64,000 nucleotides of DNA from Pseudoalteromonas viridis. GTDB lineage: Bacteria; Pseudomonadota; Gammaproteobacteria; Enterobacterales; Alteromonadaceae. Where the stretch lies: the NCBI RefSeq assembly GCF_017742995.1, contig NZ_CP072425.1, forward strand, positions 558,001 to 622,000, given 5' to 3'. The notes beneath the pieces were generated by a model. It did no database searches and was not told the origin of the DNA. It worked only from the letters and a program-made list of their open reading frames with translations. The translations under genes and the position numbers were made by a program. Shown in pieces: positions 7,095 through 17,397 of this stretch (its first letter is position 1; every line of letters starts with the position of its first letter).

Positions 7095-7703
7095 CTAGTA
7101 GTACCACTGTGGCTTAACAACCACTTCAGGTTTGTGTGCTGCCATATGTATTAACGCATTCACTTCATTGGCGATTGCTTGCGTTTTCACACCAATCTGT
7201 TGAATTGTGGCCCAAGGCACTGATTCAAAGGCTAAAAACTCAGCTTGCTTCTCTTCTTTGAAATCCTGCCAGTAACGCTCGTTGATGATTCTATTAATGT
7301 CCAATTCGGTGATCCGGCTAAAATCGTCTATTTGTTCGGCATAATCCAAATCTGCATGAATGTCGGTAAAGAAACAATGCTGATTCGTTAAGCGGATTGT
7401 ATCAGTATCACTGATTAAGTGTAGTATCCTGTCTTGCCCACCCTGATAGTCCAAGTGCCCTTTATGGATGACAAACAACATAACTGAGCGAGGGCAAAAA
7501 TTAAAAGGCACATACTGGACAATCGTGCCACCAGTAGCTACCTTGACCGGACGTGCAAGTCGACGCTGTTTAATATGACTATAGCCAATGTTTTGATTAA
7601 CCAGTCCTAGCTCAATACGTTTGGCGTCTGACCATAAACATGCCTGCCGTACAATACTGCCCAGATTATCAATGTGTGTAATATGTGAGACTTTAACTGT
7701 CAT
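7095..7703 (-). CDS. darT: DarT: ssDNA thymidine ADP-ribosyltransferase toxin
   Basis: A 202-aa member of the DUF4433/DarT family, which uses NAD+ to ADP-ribosylate thymidine in single-stranded DNA, blocking replication; DarTG aborts phage infection. Family features seen: N-terminal THIDNLGSIV, a VPFNFCPRSVML block, FFTDIHADLDYA, and KQAEFLAFESVPW near the end, where the catalytic Glu of the family lies. The ATG at 7703 is preceded by AAGGAA on the minus strand. Adjacent darG completes the module. The pair sits between two copies of the flavoprotein gene tail, so it was probably acquired. Confidence 0.9.
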   Translation of the reverse strand: MTVKVSHITHIDNLGSIVRQACLWSDAKRIELGLVNQNIGYSHIKQRRLARPVKVATGGTIVQYVPFNFCPRSVMLFVIHKGHLDYQGGQDRILHLISDTDTIRLTNQHCFFTDIHADLDYAEQIDDFSRITELDINRIINERYWQDFKEEKQAEFLAFESVPWATIQQIGVKTQAIANEVNALIHMAAHKPEVVVKPQWYY

Positions 7704-7786
7704 TGAAGCTTAATTCCTTTTTCACAGAGCGTACACCTAAGAGCCTAGTATAAGAGCACCATGAGATATCACAACAACCCTATCAC

Positions 7787-8974
7787 CTAACACGCCTGCC
7801 CGCACGCCCAGCCGCAGCTCCAGGCGTATTGGAAATTGTAGCCGCCGAGCCAGCCGGTGACGTCGGTAACTTCGCCGATAAAGTACAGGCCAGGGGCTTT
7901 TTTGGCTTCGAAGGTTTTGGAGCTGAGTTCGTCGGTGTCGACGCCGCCTAAGGTGACTTCGGCGGTGCGATAGCCCTCTGTGCCATTGGGTTTGATGTGC
8001 CAATGGTGCAGTGCGTGGGCCAGTGTTTCGATTTCGCTGTGGCTGAGTTGGTTGGCATTTTTTTCCGGCACGGTTTGCTCGTTAATTAAAACCTCAACAA
8101 AGCGCTTAGGTAATATAGTACTAAGCAGGTTTTTCAAAGACTTATTACCCTGCTCCTGACGCCAATCGTGCAGCTGTGCCTGCATATCGGTGTCGGGCAG
8201 CAAATTCACAATCACGCCCTGCCCGGCGCGCCAGAAGGAGGAGATCTGCAAAATTGCCGGGCCCGAGAGGCCGCGATGGGTAAATAGCAGGTTTTCTTTG
8301 AAGCGGGTGCCGTCCTCGCTTTGTGCAGTGCAGGGTAAGCTTACGCCCGCCAGGCCATCAAAGCGGGCTTTGTCGTGGTCATGCAAAGTAAAGGGCACCA
8401 GCGCTGCCATGGTGGGCAGTACTTTCAGGCCAAACTGTTCGGCAATTTTATAGCCAATGGGGGTCGCGCCCAGTTTGGGCATAGTGAGGCCACCAGCGGC
8501 CACCACCAAAGACTCACAACTGAATACCTGCTCTGAGGTGGTAACAAGATAGCGACCGCCCTCGGTGCGTTCTACCTTAATGACTTCGTTACGCAGAAAC
8601 AGCTCTACCCCGGCCCACTCGCATTCGGTTAGCAAGATGTCGACTATGTCCTGCGCGCTGTTATCACAAAACAGCTGCCCCAGAGTTTTATGGTGATAAG
8701 CCAGGCCGTGGCGGTCCACCAGCTCAATAAAGTCATGCTGGGTATAGCGGCTCAGGCAAGACTTCACAAAATGCGGGTTTGCGCATAAATAATTCTGTGG
8801 TGTGGCACCCTCATTGGTAAAATTGCAACGACCACCGCCGCTAATGAGTATTTTTCGGCCTGCTTTTTTGCCCATATCGACCACTGCCACACTGCGGCCC
8901 CGATACCCAGCCTGTGCCGCGCACATCAGGCCAGCCGCGCCCGCGCCGATGATCACCACATCAAAGTTCAACAT
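7787..8974 (-). CDS. HI0933/YhiN-family FAD-dependent oxidoreductase
   Basis: A 395-aa flavoprotein. The N-terminal dinucleotide-binding motif is VVIIGAGAAGLMCA (GxGxxG), followed by the family motif GRKILISGGGRCNFTN. Near the C-terminus GGVDTDELSSKTFEAKK and GLYFIGEVTDVTGWLGGYN form the second FAD contact. The family includes YhiN and BaiN; the substrate is unknown here. Its 3' end is the site where accessory DNA has joined: copies of the last 50 codons occur at 5808-5960 and, decayed, near 3034-3095. The gene itself looks intact. Confidence 0.85.
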   Translation of the reverse strand: MLNFDVVIIGAGAAGLMCAAQAGYRGRSVAVVDMGKKAGRKILISGGGRCNFTNEGATPQNYLCANPHFVKSCLSRYTQHDFIELVDRHGLAYHHKTLGQLFCDNSAQDIVDILLTECEWAGVELFLRNEVIKVERTEGGRYLVTTSEQVFSCESLVVAAGGLTMPKLGATPIGYKIAEQFGLKVLPTMAALVPFTLHDHDKARFDGLAGVSLPCTAQSEDGTRFKENLLFTHRGLSGPAILQISSFWRAGQGVIVNLLPDTDMQAQLHDWRQEQGNKSLKNLLSTILPKRFVEVLINEQTVPEKNANQLSHSEIETLAHALHHWHIKPNGTEGYRTAEVTLGGVDTDELSSKTFEAKKAPGLYFIGEVTDVTGWLGGYNFQYAWSCGWACGQAC

Positions 8975-9343
8975 TGTATATTGTGTCCTGAAAAAGTTAT
9001 GCGCTTATTGTATCAACTTATGCCCTGGAGGTGGAGTAATGCGATTATTTAGCAAACAAAGGCACATAAATTTATCACAAGTAGTAATAAAATATTAACC
9101 ATTTACAATCATTTACAATACTAACTAAATCATACTTCATCCTGTAACAAAGAATAATTATGCAATAAAAACAACAGATTATTGCAATAAACGAACTATC
9201 TAGCCATCCGCTTATAACTAAAACAATAGTGTAAATAACAAAACAGCATTTTAAATACTTTAACCAACTCTTTACCTTCGATAACCATCTGCTTGCACAC
9301 GCAAACAGAACAACAACAAGTAAGAAACTAGGGAATTCTAAGA
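8975..9343. other. AT-rich intergenic region between divergent genes
   Basis: This stretch separates the flavoprotein gene (leftward) from the S8 protease gene (rightward). It is strongly AT-rich from about 9040 on and contains no convincing gene; the plus- and minus-strand open frames here lack domain features. It likely holds the protease promoter and a leader. The protease ATG at 9344 lacks a strong ribosome binding site (AAGAAACTAGGGAATTCTAAG precedes it, with AGGG about 12 nt upstream). Confidence 0.5.
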
Positions 9344-11449
9344 ATGACAACACGTAACCTAAAAATCGGCGCGGTAGCGCTGGCAATGTCTGGCATGTTT
9401 GCCGCCTCTACTGCTATGGCTAATAACGCTGAAGCACTTAACAACAGCGTAAGCATGGCGCAACTAAGCCAGAAAATGCAGAGCCAAAACACAGCCGGTA
9501 CGCAGTTCATCATCAAGTACAAAGACAACAGTAACCAGCTTATGTCTGTTTCTGGCGCTGATATGTCACCAGCCATGATGAACTCACGCGCTCAAAGTTT
9601 CGTGAAGAACTTCAAAAGCAAGAAAAAATCTTCACTACAAACTAAGTACGTTCGTAAGATGGCACTGAGCAACCACCACGTTATGCGTGTTGACAAAAAG
9701 CTAACTCCGGCAGAAGCGCAAAGCCTGATGCAGGAAATGGCAGAAACCGGCAACATTGAATATATCGAAGTTGACCAAATGCTACAGCCGTTCGCGACAC
9801 CAAACGATCCGCGTTACTCAGATCAGTGGCACTATTTTGAAGCAGCTGGCGGTATTAACGCTCCAGCAGCATGGGACAAAGCAACGGGTGACGGTGTAGT
9901 TGTTGCGGTACTGGATACAGGTTACCGCCCTCATGCTGACCTGAGCGCCAACATCCTGCCAGGCTACGACATGATCTCTGACATTTCTGTTGCAAACGAT
10001 GGCGGCGGCCGCGACAGCGATGCACGTGACCCGGGTGATGCAGTGTCTGCCAACGAGTGTGGTTACACTCATAGCGCACGCGACTCAAGCTGGCACGGTA
10101 CGCACGTAGCGGGTACTGTTGCAGCGGTTTCTAACAACGGTGAAGGTGTTGCCGGGGTTGCATACGATGCGAAAGTTGTACCGGTTCGTGTACTTGGTAA
10201 GTGTGGTGGTCTGACTTCAGATATCGCAGACGCGATTGTCTGGGCATCTGGTGGTTCAGTATCTGGCGTACCATCTAACGCAAACCCAGCTGACGTTATT
10301 AACATGAGTTTAGGTGGCAGCGGTGCATGTAGCTCTACGACGCAAAACGCGATCAACACGGCACGCGCAAACGGTACAACCATTGTTATTGCAGCGGGTA
10401 ACGACAACGACAACTCTGCAAACTACAACCCGGGTAACTGTTCTGGCATCATTAACGTTGCGTCTGTAGGTCGTAACGGTGGCCGTGCTTATTACTCAAA
10501 CTACGGTTCAAACATCGACGTTGCAGCGCCAGGTGGTGCTCAAAGCTTCGCAAATGACCCAGAGGGTATTCTGTCTACTTACAACGCAGGCAGCAACACG
10601 CCTTCAAGCGACAGCTATGCTTACTCACAAGGTACGTCAATGGCGGCACCACACGTTGCGGGTGTAGCAGCGCTTATCAAGCAAGCTAAACCTACTGCAA
10701 CGCCTGATGAAGTAGAAAGCATTCTGAAGAACACAACACGTAGCTTCCCAGCGACTTGTACAAGTTGTGGTACTGGTATCATCGATGCATCAGCCGCGGT
10801 AGATGCAGCGCTGAACGGCACTGGCGGTAACGAGCTGGAAGATGGCGTTGCTAAAACAAGCCTGAGTGGTTCTAAAGGTAGCCAAACTTTCTATACCTTT
10901 GACGTAGGTAGTGGTGTAAGCCAAGTGACCTTCACTATGAGTGGCGGTACGGGCGATGCAGACTTGTATGTACGTGCAAATGCTAAACCAACCACCAGCG
11001 TTTGGGACTGTCGTCCGTACGAAGGTGGTAACAACGAAGTGTGTACCATTGATAACCCAGCTTCAGGTACTTACCACGTAATGATGAATGGTTACTCTGC
11101 GTACAGCGGTGTAAGCCTGAAAGCCGAAACAGCGGGCGGTTCAACCGGTCCTGTTGAATTAAACGAGTCTAACCTGTCTGCAAGCACAGGTGGCTGGGTT
11201 CAGAAATCTCTGGAAGTTCCTGCGGGCATGAGCAACCTGACTGTGACCATCTCTGGTGGTACAGGTGATGCTGACCTGTTTGTTAAGCAAGGCAGTGTAC
11301 CTAGCAGCTCAAACTGGGACTGTCGTCCTTATAAAGGCGGTAACTCTGAAACCTGTACTTTCACTAACCCGCAAGCGGGTACCTGGTACTTCGGTCTTAA
11401 CGCTTATCGCTCATTCTCTGGCGTAACACTGAGCGCACAAGCTCAATAA
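9344..11449 (+). CDS. Secreted subtilisin-family (S8) serine protease with two PPC domains
   Basis: A 701-aa extracellular protease. Domains in order: signal peptide (about 1-26, ending TAMA), I9-type propeptide (about 50-145), S8 catalytic domain (about 160-490), and two C-terminal pre-peptidase (PPC) domains (about 505-595 and 610-700). Catalytic triad: D191 in VLDTG, H251 in HGTHVAG, S432 in GTSMAAPHVAG. The PPC copies share WDCRPY, GGN and C-T/N-P motifs. Such proteins are major secreted proteases of marine Alteromonadales and degrade proteinaceous matter. Cysteines in the catalytic and PPC domains suggest disulfides. A strong terminator follows. Confidence 0.93.
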   Translation: MTTRNLKIGAVALAMSGMFAASTAMANNAEALNNSVSMAQLSQKMQSQNTAGTQFIIKYKDNSNQLMSVSGADMSPAMMNSRAQSFVKNFKSKKKSSLQTKYVRKMALSNHHVMRVDKKLTPAEAQSLMQEMAETGNIEYIEVDQMLQPFATPNDPRYSDQWHYFEAAGGINAPAAWDKATGDGVVVAVLDTGYRPHADLSANILPGYDMISDISVANDGGGRDSDARDPGDAVSANECGYTHSARDSSWHGTHVAGTVAAVSNNGEGVAGVAYDAKVVPVRVLGKCGGLTSDIADAIVWASGGSVSGVPSNANPADVINMSLGGSGACSSTTQNAINTARANGTTIVIAAGNDNDNSANYNPGNCSGIINVASVGRNGGRAYYSNYGSNIDVAAPGGAQSFANDPEGILSTYNAGSNTPSSDSYAYSQGTSMAAPHVAGVAALIKQAKPTATPDEVESILKNTTRSFPATCTSCGTGIIDASAAVDAALNGTGGNELEDGVAKTSLSGSKGSQTFYTFDVGSGVSQVTFTMSGGTGDADLYVRANAKPTTSVWDCRPYEGGNNEVCTIDNPASGTYHVMMNGYSAYSGVSLKAETAGGSTGPVELNESNLSASTGGWVQKSLEVPAGMSNLTVTISGGTGDADLFVKQGSVPSSSNWDCRPYKGGNSETCTFTNPQAGTWYFGLNAYRSFSGVTLSAQAQ

Positions 11450-11475
11450 GCAGCATTCCCCAGGCTTTATAATGA

Positions 11476-11505
11476 GGGCTAAACCTTAGGGTTTAGCCCT
11501 TTTTT
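11476..11505 (+). terminator. Rho-independent terminator of the S8 protease
   Basis: A 10-bp perfect stem, GGGCTAAACC / GGTTTAGCCC, with a TTAG loop is followed by six T residues. It sits 26 nt after the protease stop. Confidence 0.93.
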
Positions 11506-11520
11506 AATGGTTGTGATTTG

Positions 11521-12260
11521 GTGTTGTTGGCTCCCGAATCACTGAACCGGATGACGATGTAGTATGTGCATGCGATGCATATGACTGGCTTTCTGAATAG
11601 CCTGCTAATAGTTCCCGGCTCGCAGGCAGGATGACGGTAAATACGAAACCTGAGATACTGTTTCCACACTCATTCTATCCGTTGCAGCTCCATATTACGC
11701 TCTTCCCTGTCATCCCGTGCTCGACACGGGATCTGCTCACCGGCGACTCAACAAGATGACCTTACATAGGGTATTAAACCTCACTTACTGCCTGCGGTAT
11801 TTGCGGTGTTTATTAAAGGTTAACTGTATGGCCTGTGGATGTGGTGCAAATAGCTGGCTTTCAGGATGGTCTGCTGGTAGTTCCCGGCTCGCTGGCCGGG
11901 ATGACGGCGCTGTATGTCGATGCGGTACACATAACTGGCTTTCTGAATAGCCTGCCGGTAGTTCCCAGCTAGCTGGCCGGGATGACGGTAAATACGAAAC
12001 CTGAGATACTGTTTCCGCACTCATTCTATCCGTTGCAGCTACATATTACGCTCTTCCCTGTCATCCCGTGCTCGACACGGGATCTGCTCACCGGCGACTC
12101 AACAAGATGACCTTACACCGGGCATGAAACCTCACTTACTGCCTGCGGTACTTGTGGTGTTTATTAAAGGTTAACTGTATGGCCTGTGCATGCGGTACAC
12201 ATAACTGGCTTTCTGAATAGTCTGCCCGTAGTTCCCGGCTCGCTGGCTGGGTTGACTGAG
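11521..12260. repeat. 351-bp tandem duplication made of REP/BIME-like palindromes
   Basis: A unit with period 351 bp occurs at least twice: ATACGAAACC at 11641 and 11992, AACTGTATGG at 11822 and 12173, with partial copies at the ends. It contains two kinds of palindrome. One is ATCCCGTG-CTCGA-CACGGGAT at 11712-11732 and 12063-12083. The other is a CCCGGC-x6-GCCGGG element followed by ATGACG near 11610, 11881, 11961 and 12232. Both carry the GTCATCCCG...CGGGAT core typical of REP sequences. Open frames through this region are repeats of each other and are not genes. The stretch 12261-12533 holds nothing I recognise. Confidence 0.85.
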
Positions 12261-12533
12261 TTTTAGGGAGAGGAAGGTCATGTGCTGCGTGCAGAGCGAA
12301 GTATCGTCTATACATATACGGCGCCCCCATGTAAAACGCGCACTCAAAATCGTCAGGCTCAGCTTTTTTCGCAATATCACCAAACTATGTAAGAAAAAGT
12401 AATAACAGGAAGTGTGTTGGAGAGATGCGCGAGTCACTCAAACAACGGAATGACTCTACGAGTATGTTTCTGGCAGCGCGACACTAATTCAGCTAATAAA
12501 ATGAGACGATAAAAACCTGCGCTGCACCTTTGC

Positions 12534-13517
12534 TTACATTTGTTCAAACAAGCTGTCGGTACTTAACCCCTCGTGTTGCAGAATATCTTTTAAGCGACGC
12601 AGTGCTTCTACCTGAATTTGACGCACACGCTCGCGTGTTAAGCCAATTTCACGACCTACATCTTCCAGCGTTGATGGCTCGTAACCCAATAAGCCAAAGC
12701 GACGTGCCAGGACTTCTCTTTGTTTCGGGTTTAACTCACCTAACCAGTCGACAATGTGTCGGTTAATGTCTTTGTTCTGAACTTCGCTTTCCGGCTCATA
12801 GCCTCGTTCGTCTGCAATAATGTCGAGCAATGCCTTGTCATTATCGCCCCCGATGGGCGTATCCACAGAAGTGATTTTTTCGTTCAGACGCAACATCTTA
12901 CTGACGTCTTCAACCGGTCTGTCGAGCGATTCTGCAATTTCTTCGGCAGTTGGCTCGTGGTCCAGTTTTTGCGTCAGCTCACGTGCTGTACGAAGGTACA
13001 CATTAAGCTCTTTAACCACATGGATAGGTAAACGAATGGTGCGCGTCTGGTTCATAATGGCCCGTTCAATGGTCTGACGGATCCACCAGGTTGCATAAGT
13101 AGAAAAGCGGAAACCGCGTTCCGGATCGAACTTCTCAACGGCCCGGATCAGGCCTAAGTTTCCTTCTTCAATCAGGTCAAGCAAGGCCAGTCCCCGATTG
13201 TTATAACGCCGCGCAATTTTTACCACCAAACGCAGGTTACTTTCGATCATACGCTTTCGTGAAGCCTCGCAGCCTCTAAGCGCTTTACGTGCGAAATACA
13301 CTTCTTCTTCGGCACTGAGCAGTGGCGAAAAGCCAATTTCTCCCAGATACAACTGAGTTGCATCTAAATTCTTAACGCTGTCGTCCTTGGCGAAAAGCTC
13401 TTCATCATTTTCAATGTCTTCGAGTAGCTCCGATTTAGGCTCCTCGACTGAAACATCATCAAACTTCTCGTCCAACTCTGGATTTACTTTACTATTCAAT
13501 TTTGCTGTTTGAGCCAT
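12534..13517 (-). CDS. rpoS: RNA polymerase sigma factor RpoS (stationary-phase sigma S)
   Basis: The general stress and stationary-phase sigma factor. Regions in order: 1.2 ([16 protein letters not shown]), 2 with the core-binding/-10 segment ([30 protein letters not shown], then [16 protein letters not shown]), 3 ([18 protein letters not shown]) and 4 with the -35-binding HTH ([20 protein letters not shown]). Start: ATG at 13517 (MAQTAK) is favoured over 13523, because a GGGGGG purine stretch lies 6 nt before it. Length, about 327 aa, fits the family. It follows nlpD as in E. coli, where the main rpoS promoter lies inside nlpD. Confidence 0.97.
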   Translation of the reverse strand: MAQTAKLNSKVNPELDEKFDDVSVEEPKSELLEDIENDEELFAKDDSVKNLDATQLYLGEIGFSPLLSAEEEVYFARKALRGCEASRKRMIESNLRLVVKIARRYNNRGLALLDLIEEGNLGLIRAVEKFDPERGFRFSTYATWWIRQTIERAIMNQTRTIRLPIHVVKELNVYLRTARELTQKLDHEPTAEEIAESLDRPVEDVSKMLRLNEKITSVDTPIGGDNDKALLDIIADERGYEPESEVQNKDINRHIVDWLGELNPKQREVLARRFGLLGYEPSTLEDVGREIGLTRERVRQIQVEALRRLKDILQHEGLSTDSLFEQM

Positions 13518-13572
13518 AAGCATCCCCCCAAGCGAATAAGTGACAGTCTTCCATCATTACGTCGATAGGCTA

Positions 13573-14397
13573 TTATTTAGGCAAATACCTACTAGGATTT
13601 ACGGCCTGTCCGCGATAACGGATCTCGAACCGCAACGCAACAGATGATGCGTCTGTATCTCCCATTTCGGCAATTTTTTGCCCGGCTTTAACTTGCTGCT
13701 GCTCTCTTACTAGCAATTTGGAATTGTGAGCGTACGCGCTTAGATAATCATCGGTGTGTTTCAGAATGATTAAATTGCCGTAACCCCGTAATGCGCTCCC
13801 TGCGTATACAACAACGCCATTTGCCGCAGCCTTAACAGATGTTCCCTTTTTATTTGTAATCTGAATTCCCTTATAGCCGTTTTCTTTGACAGAAAAACGT
13901 CGGGTCACCTTACCAACTGCGGGCCAGCGCCATCGTACCTTATTATTTGACAACTGTTTGGTATGACTGGATTTTTCGCTGGCTTGCTTTTGAACATACT
14001 CTCGTTGCTTAGGTCGATCAAGCTCTTTTTTCGGTGTTATGTTATTTTTTTGTTCTTTATTGGTTAATTTTACGATTTTATTCGGCTGCTTTTTGGACGG
14101 TTTATACTTCTTTTTCGGATATTCTAATAAGATGAGTTGACCGGGGAAAATGGTGTAAGGAGGCTTAATTTTATTGATTTTGGCAACAGTTCTGACATCC
14201 TTATTTGCGCTAAAAGCAATAGCAAATAGCGTGTCACCTTTTTTAACCTTATATTGATTATTTTTTATTTGAATTTTTTGTTTATAACTGGTCTTACCTT
14301 TGGAGAGATTAACAACCGGGGCTGGGGAGTGTGGCGTCGTACACGCGGCCAGAAAATAGCACAATAGCAATAGAGTATTGATGCGCGCCCGATTCAT
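13573..14397 (-). CDS. nlpD: NlpD: LysM/LytM-domain lipoprotein, amidase activator
   Basis: An outer-membrane lipoprotein that activates the AmiC amidase at the division septum. The lipobox is LLCYFLAAC at residues 11-19. A LysM domain (YKVKKGDTLFAIAF... to LILL) precedes a Lys/Gln-rich linker and a C-terminal LytM domain (about 170-272). The zinc ligands of M23 peptidases are missing (GIQITNKKG and YAHN where HxxxD and HxH would be). It is therefore a non-catalytic activator, as expected for NlpD. At 274 aa it is shorter than the E. coli protein, mostly in the linker. It sits between pcm and rpoS. Confidence 0.93.
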   Translation of the reverse strand: MNRARINTLLLLCYFLAACTTPHSPAPVVNLSKGKTSYKQKIQIKNNQYKVKKGDTLFAIAFSANKDVRTVAKINKIKPPYTIFPGQLILLEYPKKKYKPSKKQPNKIVKLTNKEQKNNITPKKELDRPKQREYVQKQASEKSSHTKQLSNNKVRWRWPAVGKVTRRFSVKENGYKGIQITNKKGTSVKAAANGVVVYAGSALRGYGNLIILKHTDDYLSAYAHNSKLLVREQQQVKAGQKIAEMGDTDASSVALRFEIRYRGQAVNPSRYLPK

Positions 14398-14477
14398 GCC
14401 TTGATTACTTTCCGCTTGTTAATTCGACCATCCACTTTAGCATACTCAACTGGATTTTCTTGCCTTTTTTGCCACTT

Positions 14478-15116
14478 CTAGCTAAGTGCGCCTGGCACCA
14501 GGGGCACAAAACGCACCTCGGCCAGTTTGTTTTCAATGAACTGTTGGCCTTGTCGCTGGTACAGAGTGAGTACCTGATGTTGTTCACCGACCGGGATCAC
14601 CATCACGCCGCCATCCGCCAACTGCGCCAGTAACGCTTGTGGCACCTGCGCCGCCGCCGCTGTCACTATGATGCCATCGTACGGGCCTTTAGACGCCCAG
14701 CCCTGCCAGCCATCACCATGCTTCATGGCGACATTGTATAAGTCCAACATATGCAAACGGCGCTTGGCCTGCCACTGCAGGGCTTTGATCCGCTCTATGC
14801 TGTACACCTCATCGAACAGCTGGGCCAGCACTGCGGTTTGATAGCCTGAGCCAGTACCAACCTCCAGGACTTTTTTGCGCACCCCGGCCTGGCGCAGCAG
14901 CTCGGTCATTCTCGCCACCACCAGCGGCTGAGAGATAGTCTGCCCCTGGCCAATCGGCAGCGCTGTATTCTCGTAGGATTTATGCTGCAATACCGTATCA
15001 ACAAACAGATGCCGGGGCGTGATCTCCAGGCAGTTTAATACCTCAGGGTCGCTGATCCCATGGCGACCTAAAGTCGCAACCAGGGCCTCAGCGCTGCGTT
15101 TGTAGTTTTTGAGCAA
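14478..15116 (-). CDS. pcm: Protein-L-isoaspartate O-methyltransferase
   Basis: A 212-aa SAM-dependent enzyme that methylates isoaspartyl residues in aged proteins so they can be repaired. Motif [19 protein letters not shown] is clear, as is the family segment [21 protein letters not shown], and ends with [12 protein letters not shown] residues. Length matches E. coli Pcm (208 aa). It begins 5 nt after surE stops, in the surE-pcm-nlpD-rpoS order. Confidence 0.96.
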   Translation of the reverse strand: MLKNYKRSAEALVATLGRHGISDPEVLNCLEITPRHLFVDTVLQHKSYENTALPIGQGQTISQPLVVARMTELLRQAGVRKKVLEVGTGSGYQTAVLAQLFDEVYSIERIKALQWQAKRRLHMLDLYNVAMKHGDGWQGWASKGPYDGIIVTAAAAQVPQALLAQLADGGVMVIPVGEQHQVLTLYQRQGQQFIENKLAEVRFVPLVPGALS

Positions 15117-15121
15117 CGTGC

Positions 15122-15871
15122 TTACTCCTGCGCGGCTATCCAGCTTGACAATGAATCCAGGCTTTCATGTGCTGTCATGTCTACTTTCAGAGGCGTAATG
15201 GCGGCATACCCTTGCTTCACCGCATAGAAGTCTGTGCCTTCGCCAGCATCCAGCTCCTGGCCCAATGAGCCATACCAGTATACATCCCGATTCCAGGGGT
15301 CCAGTTGCCGGGTCATGGTTTCGGCTTTGTGTCTGGCCCCCAGGCGAGTGACCTGCATGCCTTTGAGATCAGACAGCGGAATATCCGGCACATTGATATT
15401 AATGATCTGATCTTTGGGCAGCGGATGGCTTTTCAGTGCTTTGATCAGTTTAACCGTGACTGCGGCGGCGGTTTCGTAATGGGCTTCGCGTTTTGAGCAC
15501 AATGATACGGCAATGGCAGGTAAACCAAGGTGACGCCCTTCTGTGGCCGCCGCCACGGTGCCTGAATAAAGGGTATCGTCGCCCAGATTAGCACCATTAT
15601 TAATACCAGCCACGACCAAGTCCGGCGCTTCGTCTAGCAGCTGGTTCACGCCCAGGTGTACACAGTCGGTGGGGGTTCCATTCACGCTTATAAAGCCGTT
15701 TTCCAGCGGGGTTGCCCGTAATGGGTTCAATAGGGTCAATGAGTTACTTGCGCCGCTGCAATTGCGATCAGGTGCTATCACCACGACTTCTGCAATTTCG
15801 CACAAAGCTTGGTAGAGTACTTCAATGCCTTTTGCATGGACTCCGTCATCATTACTGAGCAGGATCTTCAT
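15122..15871 (-). CDS. surE: 5'/3'-nucleotidase SurE
   Basis: A survival protein that dephosphorylates nucleoside monophosphates (and exopolyphosphate). The N-terminal metal-site motif [12 protein letters not shown] with the DD pair, [11 protein letters not shown] and the C-terminal [16 protein letters not shown] are hallmarks. I start at 15871 ([10 protein letters not shown]), because this matches the conserved N-terminus; the open frame extends to 15973 but the extra 34 residues are antisense to truD coding. The start overlaps the end of truD by 20 nt. About 249 aa, normal for the family. Confidence 0.95.
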   Translation of the reverse strand: MKILLSNDDGVHAKGIEVLYQALCEIAEVVVIAPDRNCSGASNSLTLLNPLRATPLENGFISVNGTPTDCVHLGVNQLLDEAPDLVVAGINNGANLGDDTLYSGTVAAATEGRHLGLPAIAVSLCSKREAHYETAAAVTVKLIKALKSHPLPKDQIININVPDIPLSDLKGMQVTRLGARHKAETMTRQLDPWNRDVYWYGSLGQELDAGEGTDFYAVKQGYAAITPLKVDMTAHESLDSLSSWIAAQE

Positions 15872-16916
15872 CTTGATTGCTTCCTTTTTTATCATAATTG
15901 CGATGGCTGACATCTTCATGATGCACCAGCTCACGCAGTATCGCGGTGGCATAGCACCCTTTTGGTAAATCAAAACTAAGCTGCACTGTGGTCGCGTCGA
16001 GTGTTTTCACCGTCAGGTTTTCGGGGATCACTCTGAGTGCTCGGCGCTCGTTTTTAAGCCCCAGCGCACCCAGCCCCTGCCACCAGTCGGCAAAGGGTTT
16101 GAGCCACTCTATTTCAAGCGCAGTGAGGCCTTTTTCGCCTTTGCCAAGCATCGGCGCCGATAATACAATGTCTGCCTCGAGCAGCCGGACTATTAGCTCG
16201 TCACTGATGTCTTCTTCAAAAAATGCGTTGCTGCCACTGAGCATAAAGACTTCGCGATGCCAGGTTTTTGCCAGGCCGTGTTCAGCAACCCGCCTTGAAA
16301 CCAGCTGATTAAAAATGTGCGAGCGTGCAGCCGAAATAACCAGACCTCGTAGTTTTTTATCACGGATCCGCTCTCCATCAAACAGCCTTTGCGCCATTTC
16401 CAGGTTATAGCCATCATGTCCAAAGCGTTGCTCACCAAAATAGTTGGGCACGCCCTGACGCACGGCATTCACTCGTGACAGCAGATCCAGCGGTTCACTG
16501 ACATTACGTAATGTAATGGTAAAACGATTACCTTTGTGACACCCGGTGCGTAGTTTTCGGTTGTGACGAACCTGCTTTAGCACAAACAGGCTATCGCAGT
16601 TGAGCGTGCTGAAATCAAGCTCCTGCTTGATTGGCACCGGAACACTAAACCACTGTGTACACACACCGTGACGGTCTTTCAGTCCGCCGTAGCTGACATC
16701 CCTGGGCGCGACGCCGGCAAACGCGGCCAGCTTACGGGCGATAAAAGCGGTGTTTTCGCCTTTTTTAACTATCTGCAGGCAAACGTGTTCGCCTTCGCCG
16801 GTAAAGTCAATGTCGAGGATCTCGTCGACCATAAAGTCTTCCGGCTGAGACTTAAACTCAGCCCGCGCTAAAGGTTCACCATAGAGGTAATTCAGATCAG
16901 ATACAGAGGTTTTCAC
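15852..16916 (-). CDS. truD: tRNA pseudouridine(13) synthase TruD
   Basis: Makes pseudouridine at position 13 of tRNA-Glu. A 354-aa protein with the TruD motifs KNENTAF-like [14 protein letters not shown], the catalytic region [18 protein letters not shown] (Asp in LKDRH) and [16 protein letters not shown]. Starts 1 nt before ispF ends (16918). Its 3' end overlaps surE by 20 nt, so the genes are co-transcribed. Confidence 0.96.
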   Translation of the reverse strand: MKTSVSDLNYLYGEPLARAEFKSQPEDFMVDEILDIDFTGEGEHVCLQIVKKGENTAFIARKLAAFAGVAPRDVSYGGLKDRHGVCTQWFSVPVPIKQELDFSTLNCDSLFVLKQVRHNRKLRTGCHKGNRFTITLRNVSEPLDLLSRVNAVRQGVPNYFGEQRFGHDGYNLEMAQRLFDGERIRDKKLRGLVISAARSHIFNQLVSRRVAEHGLAKTWHREVFMLSGSNAFFEEDISDELIVRLLEADIVLSAPMLGKGEKGLTALEIEWLKPFADWWQGLGALGLKNERRALRVIPENLTVKTLDATTVQLSFDLPKGCYATAILRELVHHEDVSHRNYDKKGSNQDEDPAQ

Positions 16917-16917
16917 A

Positions 16918-17397
16918 CTAGGCCACCTTCGTCAGCAACACCACGGCATGGCTGGATATGCCCTCTTTGCGCCCTTCAAAGCCCAGTTTTTCGGTGGTGG
17001 TGGCTTTAACATTGACCTGGCCAATATCGGCGTTACAGTCTGCCGCCAGGTTGGCGCGCATAGCATCAATGTGCGGACGCATTTTTGGTGCCTGTGCCAC
17101 AATCGTGACGTCCAGATTACCGAGCTGATAACCCAATTCGCTGACCTGCTCCATCACAGAGCGCAGCAAGATCCGGCTGTCGATGTTTTCAAACTCAGCG
17201 GCAGTATCTGGAAAATGCTTGCCAATGTCGCCCAATGCCAGTGCCCCGAGCAAGGCATCGCACACGGCATGAATGGCCACGTCACCGTCGGAATGTGCAA
17301 TAAACCCCTGACTATAGGGGATCTTTTCGCCACAAATGGTTAGCGGGCCTTCGCCACCGAACTTATGAACATCAAACCCGTGACCTATGCGTATCAT
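16918..17397 (-). CDS. ispF: 2-C-methyl-D-erythritol 2,4-cyclodiphosphate synthase
   Basis: The MEP-pathway enzyme that cyclises CDP-ME 2-phosphate in isoprenoid synthesis. Zn ligands are in the N-terminal GHGFDVHKF (D and H) and [24 protein letters not shown] follows. 159 aa, the normal length. Overlaps ispD by 4 nt, so the two are translationally coupled. Confidence 0.97.
   Translation of the reverse strand: MIRIGHGFDVHKFGGEGPLTICGEKIPYSQGFIAHSDGDVAIHAVCDALLGALALGDIGKHFPDTAAEFENIDSRILLRSVMEQVSELGYQLGNLDVTIVAQAPKMRPHIDAMRANLAADCNADIGQVNVKATTTEKLGFEGRKEGISSHAVVLLTKVA

Noticed and set aside
11717..12437. Several short ORFs in the repeat region
   Set aside because: They read through REP palindromes and are repeated with the 351-bp period on both strands; no coding signal.
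14405..14587. Minus-strand 60-codon ORF near pcm end
   Set aside because: Most of it overlaps pcm in another frame; nothing recognisable.
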